The notes under the pieces: model-generated | The model's input: the letters and a program-made list of their open reading frames with translations, nothing else | What the model was told of the DNA's origin: nothing | The model's database searches: none | Part shown: positions 1 to 3,827 of the stretch, piece after piece | How the letters are laid out: each line of letters begins with the position of its first letter | How positions within the stretch are numbered: the first letter of the stretch is position 1 | NCBI GenBank assembly: GCA_023145535.1 | Contig: JAGLDQ010000042.1 | Location: forward strand, 1-5,080 | Length of the DNA: 5,080 bases | Direction of reading: 5' to 3' | From: Cocleimonas sp. | Lineage (GTDB): Bacteria; Pseudomonadota; Gammaproteobacteria; Thiotrichales; Thiotrichaceae | Position numbers and translations under genes: made by a program

Positions 1-103
1 TTTCGTCATACCTCCATGCTGTTTAAACATCCTTACTTAGCGCATCTTCTTATCTGTAGTACACTGTCGCCCTAAATAGTTGCAATTTCATTGGGGATTC
101 CAG
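1..103. other. Window-edge region upstream of lepB, no confirmed gene
   Basis: No gene can be confirmed here. On the + strand one frame is open from base 1 to a TAA at 73-75 (24 codons), which could be the tail of a gene starting outside the window. On the - strand an open frame begins at ATG 30-28 (second in-frame ATG at 9-7) and runs off the left edge. A strong GGAGG (complement of 11-15) sits only one base before the second ATG, which is too close for normal initiation. Both readings are too short to judge. A GTTTAAAC palindrome lies at 21-28. No convincing promoter for lepB is visible. Confidence 0.4.
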
Positions 104-682
104 TTGGGAAAAAAAAAATATCTATGGTTAGTCATTTTGTTGATCATCATTTTTCTGTTATTAGGCATCATGACTTATTCCATCAATCCCTTTCGCACGG
201 CCTCTGAGAACATTCGTGCGCGCGTGCTGGGCTTTGATGTATATCGCATTCCTAGTCGCTCGATGGAGCCAACGTTGGTGCCGGGTGATTTTATTTATAT
301 GTCTGCCAGTGGTTATGATCGTGAGACAATGTTGCCAAATGATGTGCTGGTTTTCCTCTATCCTGATGCTAGAAAAACGCATTATATTAAGCGCTTAATA
401 GCCAAAGGGGGAGACCGTGTACGCATTGAGAATTTTATTGTTTATGTGAATGATAAGCCGTTACCGCAGATGTATATTAATACCACTCGATTAAAAAAAC
501 CCTTTTCACGTTTTATGCAAGAAGTGCAAGTGCCTAATGGTCATTTATTTTTACTTGGTGATAACCGTGATAATAGCAATGACAGTCGATTCTTTGGTTT
601 TTTACCTGAAAGGCAGGTCGTTGGTGAAGCAATGTCGCTAATCTTTGGCAAAAATGGGCGTACAGGCAATGCCATTGAATAA
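104..682 (+). CDS. lepB: Signal peptidase I (short, single membrane anchor)
   Basis: This is a membrane-anchored serine protease that removes signal peptides from exported proteins on the outer face of the inner membrane. All S26 family boxes are visible. A hydrophobic anchor lies near the N-terminus (YLWLVILLIIIFLLLGIM). The nucleophile is the Ser of PSRSMEPTL (codon 260-262, S53), the general base is the Lys of HYIKRLIAKGGD (K96), and the C-terminal box is GDNRDNSNDSRFFGFLP. At 192 residues it is much shorter than E. coli LepB (about 324) and has one predicted membrane helix, so it resembles the compact form or a second peptidase paralogue. An in-frame TAG at 77-79 limits the start to TTG 80 or TTG 104. 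I prefer 104 because GGGGA (93-97) lies six bases before it and the protein then begins MGKKKYLW. TTG 80 has no ribosome site and would add eight residues. An A10 tract follows the start. The 3' end overlaps bioD. Family is secure, start is not. Confidence 0.9.
   Translation: MGKKKYLWLVILLIIIFLLLGIMTYSINPFRTASENIRARVLGFDVYRIPSRSMEPTLVPGDFIYMSASGYDRETMLPNDVLVFLYPDARKTHYIKRLIAKGGDRVRIENFIVYVNDKPLPQMYINTTRLKKPFSRFMQEVQVPNGHLFLLGDNRDNSNDSRFFGFLPERQVVGEAMSLIFGKNGRTGNAIE
109..118 (+). repeat. A10 homopolymer at the start of lepB
   Basis: Ten consecutive A residues lie within codons 2-5 of the preferred lepB start and encode the Lys-Lys-Lys before the membrane anchor. Such tracts are known sites of polymerase slippage and also of sequencing length errors. 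A one-base length change would put the rest of lepB out of frame. Whether the tract varies in this organism cannot be seen from one sequence. Confidence 0.9.
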
Positions 683-1319
683 GACATTACAACGCCTACT
701 CAAGACAATTGATCCAAAGAAAGGCATCTTTATGACAGGGACGGATACGGATGTTGGCAAAACATGGGTAGGCTGTCAGATCATCAAGGAGTTACAGCAA
801 CAAGGGCATGATATTGCTCCGCGCAAACCAGTTGAATCAGGCTGGAATGATGAGATAACCCAAACGGATGCATGGAAGTTGGCAAGTGCAGCGAATAAAC
901 AGCAACAATTGGCTGTAATCTGCCCCAATCGCTTTAAAGCGCCTCTATCACCTCGTCGTGCGGCTCAATTAGAAGGGTGTCACGTATCCTTAGCACAATT
1001 AAAGCGGCAATGTCTTGATACGGTCACATCAGAACAAATACTCTATGTTGAAGGCGCAGGCGGGTTTTATTCGCCCTTATGTGAGGATGGTTTAAATGTC
1101 GATCTATGTGAAGCGTTAGATTTGCCTATAATTTTAGTGGCTGAGGATAAATTAGGCTGTATCAATCATGTCTTACTCACCGTAGCCGTTATTAAACAAC
1201 GCGGATTGAGATTACTTTGTATTCTATTAAATCAACGCCAAGCCAATAAAACACAGCAAGATAATTTGCACGATTTGAGGGAATATTTGCCTGACGAGGT
1301 GATTCTTCCTGCGACGTGA
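669..1319 (+). CDS. bioD: ATP-dependent dethiobiotin synthetase BioD
   Basis: BioD makes the ureido ring of dethiobiotin from diaminopelargonic acid, CO2 and ATP, the penultimate step of biotin synthesis, in the cytoplasm. The 216-residue reading has the P-loop GTDTDVGKT (residues 24-32), the substrate loop RKPVESG (52-58), a magnesium-binding Asp in QTDAW (67), VEGAGGFYSPL (127-137), LGCINHVLLT (162-171) and the base-contacting Asn in LLNQ. Start choice is open. ATG 669 overlaps the lepB end by 14 bases, and ATG 654 and TTG 645 are alternatives. ATG 732 has the best ribosome site (AAAGG at 720-724) but would delete strand beta-1 (GIFMTG), so I reject it. There is an N-terminal extension of about 16 residues compared with E. 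coli BioD. The C-terminus stops soon after VILPAT and lacks the last 20 or so residues, where the family has a GxIPxL segment contacting the nucleotide base. No other bio gene is in view. Co-transcription with lepB is likely. Confidence 0.9.
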   Translation: MPLNKTLQRLLKTIDPKKGIFMTGTDTDVGKTWVGCQIIKELQQQGHDIAPRKPVESGWNDEITQTDAWKLASAANKQQQLAVICPNRFKAPLSPRRAAQLEGCHVSLAQLKRQCLDTVTSEQILYVEGAGGFYSPLCEDGLNVDLCEALDLPIILVAEDKLGCINHVLLTVAVIKQRGLRLLCILLNQRQANKTQQDNLHDLREYLPDEVILPAT

Positions 1320-1338
1320 AACATCGGTTTTCATCCGA

Positions 1339-1383
1339 CTAAAGCTGCGTTAAAAACACTCTATCTTAGCTGTTTGGCTTTAG
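1339..1383 (+). repeat. Inverted repeat between bioD and the small membrane gene
   Basis: CTAAAGC at 1339-1345 is perfectly complementary to GCTTTAG at 1377-1383, with two further G-T pairs inside and a loop of about 27 bases. A separate 4-bp stem (TCGG 1324-1327 with CCGA 1335-1338) lies just before it. Neither is followed by a T-run, so a classical rho-independent terminator is not supported. It may be a weak RNA structure in a 102-base gap or chance. I see no clear promoter in this gap. Confidence 0.3.
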
Positions 1384-1421
1384 ATGAGCGCGCCCTAACC
1401 ATCCATAAGAGAAATAATACA

Positions 1422-1598
1422 ATGTTCATAGCAATGATCGTCTTAGTCACCTTAATTAGCATGATAATCTGTCATACCGTGGCAAAAAGAAGAGGCGCTA
1501 ATCCTGTTTTATGGGGCGCATTAGGCGTAGCATTTGGCCCCTTCGCGATTCCCTTTGTGTTTTTACTCACGCACAACAAAAACACACAGTCCACATGA
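1422..1598 (+). CDS. Small membrane protein, 58 residues
   Basis: The function is not known to me. The product has two hydrophobic segments, residues about 1-18 (MFIAMIVLVTLISMIICH) and 28-48 (WGALGVAFGPFAIPFVFLL), joined by a basic turn AKRRGANPV and ending in a polar tail. The Lys-Arg-Arg turn predicts that the loop is cytoplasmic. The pattern of basic residues, then P-x-x-W-G-x-x-G and G-P-F/L-A recurs in many small bacterial membrane proteins of unknown role. I chose ATG 1422 because AAGAGA (1407-1412) precedes it by nine bases; a longer reading from TTG 1374 has no ribosome site and adds 16 non-hydrophobic residues. Its TGA overlaps the ATG of the next gene in an ATGA, so the two are almost certainly translationally coupled. 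This suggests, by context only, a role as an accessory to that membrane protein. Confidence 0.7.
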   Translation: MFIAMIVLVTLISMIICHTVAKRRGANPVLWGALGVAFGPFAIPFVFLLTHNKNTQST

Positions 1599-2146
1599 TC
1601 GCGTTCTCAAGCACTTGGTTTTTGGATGGCTTTACACATCCACTCGAAACGCCCTCTCACCTTATTTTATTAGTCGGCCTAGGCGTACTGTTAGGACAGC
1701 AATCAGGTGCCTATTTTATTCGTAATTTGCTCTTATTTTGCGTCGCGGTAATCGCGGGCTTTACCATTAATAATTATTTATCATTACGCTGGAATAATGA
1801 ACTTATTCTCTTGGTCATTGCTCTATTAGTCAGTTTATCCGTTGTACTACGTTTAGATTATCGCCCGTTGTGGGTGCAGCTCATCACGCTATTGCTCTGC
1901 ATTGCCAGCGGCATCATGCTAGGTATTGACTCGAGTCCGATAGTGATTCCTGGGCTTGGCGAAAATACGTTTTACAATTGGTTATTGGGTGCGGCAATGG
2001 GGGTTTATCTCGCCACGATTGTGATTGCATCGATGAGTGCATTATTTCGCACTCTTTTTCAAGGGATTATTTTACGCGTGCTTGGCTCATGGATTGCGAC
2101 GAGCGCATTATTTGTATTGACCCTCTTAATGGTCAAGCCGAGTTAA
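1595..2146 (+). CDS. HupE/UreJ-like six-helix membrane protein, putative metal transporter
   Basis: This 183-residue protein has about six membrane helices: residues about 22-36, 41-62, 70-88, 97-117, 137-158 and 163-180. The N-terminal DGFTHPLETPSHLILLVGLG matches the layout of the HupE/UreJ family, whose best-studied members carry nickel or cobalt across the inner membrane for hydrogenase or urease. In that family the first helix carries H-x5-D-H. Here it reads H15-x5-S21-H22, so the Asp is replaced by Ser. The later FHAxAHG-type motif is absent, and there is no His after residue 22. The usual cleavable signal peptide and His-rich N-terminus are also missing. The start is ATG 1595, fixed by the ATGA overlap with the upstream small gene; an upstream ATG at 1511 would read through that gene in another frame. 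The next gene, 18 bases downstream, encodes a secreted DUF1007 protein. Metal transport is likely from family and context, but nickel specificity is not supported. Confidence 0.72.
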   Translation: MIAFSSTWFLDGFTHPLETPSHLILLVGLGVLLGQQSGAYFIRNLLLFCVAVIAGFTINNYLSLRWNNELILLVIALLVSLSVVLRLDYRPLWVQLITLLLCIASGIMLGIDSSPIVIPGLGENTFYNWLLGAAMGVYLATIVIASMSALFRTLFQGIILRVLGSWIATSALFVLTLLMVKPS

Positions 2147-2164
2147 AACAAAGGAACATTTTAC

Positions 2165-2716
2165 ATGAAGAAAATCATAGGGTTATTAGCACTGGGGAGC
2201 TTATTTATAACAACATTAAGCGACGCGCACTTTCATTACAAAATAAACGCAACCGCCACGCTTCAAGCCAATGCTAAAAAGCAATTAACGGCGGTTAAAC
2301 TGTCATGGTTACATGATAAAACTGTCAGTGATCTGATGATAAAATCAGGGCAAAGCATGGATCAGCTCGCGAAGGGCGTTGCAGGTGATTTGGCCGATTT
2401 AGATAATTTTACTCAATTAACCTTTAATGGTAAACGTGTTGTGACAGGGCATGTTACGCAGTATCAATTGGTTAAAGTGAAAGATCAGTTAAAATTTAGT
2501 TTTACTTTGCCGTTAAAATCGCCGTTATTTATCCAAGGTCATACATTGCGTATTGCACATACTGACCCTGGTGCATCGGCTTCTATTTTCTATCATCATG
2601 CGAATAATATTACCCTTGGGAACACTTTTAAATCATTATGTAAAAAGCATGTAGAAGCGATTCAAGGCGTTGAAGTCGGTGAAGCGCCAGAGACAATACA
2701 AATTAGTTGCAAATAG
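2165..2716 (+). CDS. Secreted DUF1007 (ZevA-like) metal-binding protein
   Basis: This is a 183-residue periplasmic protein of the DUF1007 family. In Haemophilus influenzae the family member ZevA works with membrane protein ZevB in zinc acquisition, so a metal-uptake role is the best inference. Residues 1-21 form a signal peptide (MKK, hydrophobic core, S-D-A at the cleavage site). The mature protein would begin His-Phe-His, corresponding to the HPH motif at the start of other members. Family landmarks follow: KLSWLHD (45-51), DLDNFTQLTFNGKRV (78-92) and KFSFTLPLKSPLFIQG (110-125). The mature chain is His-rich, with a pair at 144-145, and two Cys (159, 182) near the C-terminus could form a disulfide. 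The Asp-rich calcium-like loop of some members is not obvious. AAAGGA (2150-2155) gives a good ribosome site for ATG 2165. It follows the HupE-like gene closely and is probably in the same operon. The gene symbol is left blank because orthology to zevA is unproven. Confidence 0.75.
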   Translation: MKKIIGLLALGSLFITTLSDAHFHYKINATATLQANAKKQLTAVKLSWLHDKTVSDLMIKSGQSMDQLAKGVAGDLADLDNFTQLTFNGKRVVTGHVTQYQLVKVKDQLKFSFTLPLKSPLFIQGHTLRIAHTDPGASASIFYHHANNITLGNTFKSLCKKHVEAIQGVEVGEAPETIQISCK

Positions 2717-2756
2717 AGCCATCATTTAAGCAGGGAAAGTAGGTTGGCCATTTTTT
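2716..2756 (+). terminator. Possible weak terminator after the DUF1007 gene
   Basis: GCCA (2718-2721) can pair with TGGC (2745-2748), and six T residues follow at 2751-2756. The stem is only 4 bp with a loop of about 23 bases, so this is a poor terminator by itself. The T-run placed just after the end of an operon is the main reason to list it. Confidence 0.2.
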
Positions 2757-2779
2757 ATGATACCTCTAAGGGCATAATA

Positions 2780-2852
2780 ACGGTTTAAACACGGTTATCA
2801 TTTTGAAACTACGGTCTAAACCTACCGCTTAAATCTAATGATGGTTTAAGCG
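2780..2852. promoter_or_regulatory. Phased GGTTTAAAC-like repeats upstream of gmk
   Basis: Three related 11-mers follow each other: ACGGTTTAAAC (2780-2790), ACGGTCTAAAC (2811-2821, 10 of 11 identical) and ATGGTTTAAGC (2841-2851, 9 of 11). Their start-to-start distances are 31 and 30 bases, close to three turns of DNA, so all would present the same face. The first two also form an imperfect inverted repeat (2782-2790 with 2814-2822, one mismatch) because the core is nearly palindromic. This looks like a multi-site operator for an unknown regulator of gmk or the preceding operon. It does not match Fur, Zur or BirA sites. A -10-like TCTAAT lies at 2895-2900 without a good -35. Confidence 0.4.
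2826..2852. repeat. 10-bp stem hairpin upstream of gmk
   Basis: CGCTTAAATC (2826-2835) pairs with GGTTTAAGCG (2843-2852): ten pairs with a single T-G wobble, closing a 7-base loop. No T-run follows on either strand, so it is not a standard terminator. It contains the third copy of the phased repeat and may instead be a palindromic protein-binding site. Confidence 0.55.
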
Positions 2853-2917
2853 TCATCCCCCTTCCCGTATCACGTTCCTAGCTTAAATTGGTAGTCTAAT
2901 TAACAATAGGGAGAATC

Positions 2918-3535
2918 ATGTCAACAGGAAGTTTATATATTATCTCTGCCCCGTCAGGCGCAGGAAAAACAAGCTTAATCAGTGAGCTAATTAAACAAGA
3001 TACGGGCATAAAAGTCGCCATATCGCACACGACCCGCTCCATGCGTCTAGGTGAAGAAAAGGGTAAACACTACCACTTTACTAGCATTGAAGATTTCAAG
3101 CAGAAAATTGAACAGGCACATTTTCTCGAATACGCCGAAGTGTTTGGTAACTACTATGGTACAGCGAACCAAGCCATCGATGAGCAGCTAGAAAGCGCCC
3201 ATGATGTCATTTTAGAAATTGACTGGCAAGGCGCACAACAAGTACGTCAATTGCGCCCCCATGCCATCAGTATCTTTATCCTGCCTCCTTCTGTTCATGC
3301 ATTAGAACAACGCTTATGCGGTAGGAATCAAGATTCCCAAGCGGTGATCAAGGCACGCGTACAGCAATCTTGTGATGATATGCGTCACTATGATGAGTTT
3401 GATTATATTGTGATTAATGATGACTTTGATAACGCCGTGCAGGACTTAGCCAGTATTTTTCAGAGCAATCGCATGAAACTAGCGAATCAGCAATCGCGTC
3501 ATCAGGAGTTTTTAGCCACGATTACGCAGGCATAG
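2918..3535 (+). CDS. gmk: Guanylate kinase
   Basis: Guanylate kinase transfers a phosphate from ATP to GMP to give GDP in the cytoplasm and is essential for nucleotide supply. The 205-residue product is full length for the bacterial enzyme. It has the P-loop SAPSGAGKTS (residues 10-19), the GMP-binding stretch SHTTRSMRLGEEKGKHYHF, the FLEYAEVFGNYYGT segment, LEIDWQGAQQVR (Walker B-like), the FILPPS strand and the lid arginines in RLCGRNQDS and IKARV. The C-terminal YDEFDYIVINDDFDNAVQDL is typical. ATG 2918 is supported by AGGGAGA at 2908-2914. The gene seems to stand alone: 201 bases separate it from the DUF1007 gene, and rpoZ, its common gammaproteobacterial neighbour, is not immediately downstream. 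Regulation may involve the phased repeats upstream. No defects are seen. Confidence 0.97.
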   Translation: MSTGSLYIISAPSGAGKTSLISELIKQDTGIKVAISHTTRSMRLGEEKGKHYHFTSIEDFKQKIEQAHFLEYAEVFGNYYGTANQAIDEQLESAHDVILEIDWQGAQQVRQLRPHAISIFILPPSVHALEQRLCGRNQDSQAVIKARVQQSCDDMRHYDEFDYIVINDDFDNAVQDLASIFQSNRMKLANQQSRHQEFLATITQA

Positions 3536-3537
3536 CA

Positions 3538-3615
3538 TTGTCGGAGTCATCTCCAATATTGTATGTATTGAAACCGCTCATTTTAATAATCGTACGATAT
3601 TGCACACTCCGGCAG
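3538..3615. repeat. 78-nt imperfect palindrome just after gmk
   Basis: The outer arms TGTCGGAGT (3539-3547) and ACTCCGGCA (3606-3614) pair along nine positions, with one G-T. After an unequal internal loop (3548-3553 and 3603-3605), 3554-3565 pairs with 3591-3602 over twelve positions with two G-T pairs. Beyond a one-base bulge, 3567-3570 pairs with 3587-3590. The loop is about 16 bases. The element starts three bases after the gmk stop. There is no T-run after it, so it is not a simple terminator. It could be an mRNA 3' structure, or a miniature palindromic repeat; a 3-base AGC on each side (3534-3536 and 3614-3616) is too short to prove insertion. Confidence 0.6.
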
Positions 3616-3638
3616 CTTTAAGATGTTTAAACTCCCTC

Positions 3639-3644
3639 TATAAT
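3639..3644 (+). promoter_or_regulatory. Perfect TATAAT -10 box, partner -35 weak
   Basis: TATAAT matches the sigma-70 -10 consensus fully. The best -35 at usable spacing (TTTAAG, 3617-3622, 16-base spacer) matches only three of six. A GTTTAAAC palindrome (3625-3632) sits in the spacer, where a bound protein could block the promoter. A transcript starting here would carry a longer leader into the permease gene, including the CTATGG/CCATAG stem at 3700-3719. Confidence 0.3.
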
Positions 3645-3670
3645 CCCTATTTTGATGCGTGCCTTTAAAA

Positions 3671-3689
3671 GTTATTGTGAATCATTATT
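3671..3689. promoter_or_regulatory. Fur box upstream of the iron permease
   Basis: GTTATTGTGAATCATTATT matches the 19-base Fur consensus GATAATGATAATCATTATC at 14 positions (mismatches at 2, 5, 8, 9 and 19), with the right half AATCATTAT intact. It overlaps the -35 of a candidate promoter, the usual place for iron-dependent repression. The downstream ferric-type permease gives independent support. Confidence 0.65.
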
Positions 3690-3703
3690 AATTGAAATAC
3701 TAT
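3675..3703 (+). promoter_or_regulatory. Candidate promoter for the iron permease
   Basis: TTGTGA (3675-3680, four of six) and TACTAT (3698-3703, four of six) are separated by 17 bases and lie within and beside the Fur box. Transcription would start near 3710 and leave a leader of about 118 bases. An alternative -35 is TTGAAA (3692-3697, five of six) with TAGAGT (3717-3722), but the spacing is 19. Confidence 0.4.
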
Positions 3704-3716
3704 GGCAACATTTCCA

Positions 3717-3787
3717 TAGAGTCTAAAAGTTATCCTGTTTGACTGAAAAATTAAAATTTTCACCCCCAAATAACTTTTCCAACTCTA
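3717..3787 (+). promoter_or_regulatory. Structured 5' leader of the iron permease
   Basis: TAGAGT (3717-3722) pairs with ACTCTA (3782-3787), and after a small internal loop AAAAGTTAT (3725-3733) pairs perfectly with ATAACTTTT (3770-3778). Inside, GAAAA (3745-3749) pairs with TTTTC (3757-3761). Two competing pairings exist: GACTGAA (3741-3747) with TTCAGTC (3803-3809), 19 bases before the start codon, and CTATGG (3700-3705) with CCATAG (3714-3719). This arrangement could control translation or attenuation. It matches no riboswitch class I recognise; the folds are read by hand, without energies. Confidence 0.4.
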
Positions 3788-3827
3788 CACACTTGTAGCG
3801 GGTTCAGTCTCACGGGCTATTAAAAAT

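Noticed and set aside
1..75. C-terminal end of an upstream + strand gene (24 open codons), or a divergent - strand gene starting at 30
   Set aside because: Both are too short to recognise; they contradict each other, and neither has a supporting motif or a well-spaced ribosome site.
161..382. Open frame on the - strand inside lepB, and another at 216-398 on the + strand
   Set aside because: Both lie in other frames of a gene with all its catalytic motifs intact and show no recognisable domain.
1534..1725. Extra + strand open frame across the junction of the small gene and the HupE-like gene
   Set aside because: It is a shadow of the two coupled genes, with an ordinary-looking polar translation and no ribosome site.
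1978..2277. + strand open frame bridging the HupE-like and DUF1007 genes
   Set aside because: It overlaps two well-supported genes in another frame and has Cys- and Arg-rich non-domain content.
2814..2851. BirA operator (TTGTAAACC-N15-GGTTTACAA) formed by GTCTAAACC and GGTTTAAGC
   Set aside because: The half sites differ at two positions each and the spacer is 20 instead of about 15; the downstream gene is gmk, not a biotin gene.
2780..2852. CRISPR-like array because of the 30-31 base period
   Set aside because: The repeated unit is only 11 bases, degenerate and present in three copies; there are no true repeats of CRISPR length and no cas genes.
3702..3719. Five-codon upstream reading frame (ATG at 3702, TAG at 3717-3719) as a leader peptide
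   Set aside because: It has no ribosome site and its ATG would lie before the start of transcription from the favoured promoter.
3710..3827. TPP riboswitch in the leader, which would make the permease a thiamine transporter
   Set aside because: The conserved CUGAGA and ACCUGA elements of the TPP class are not present, while a Fur box is.
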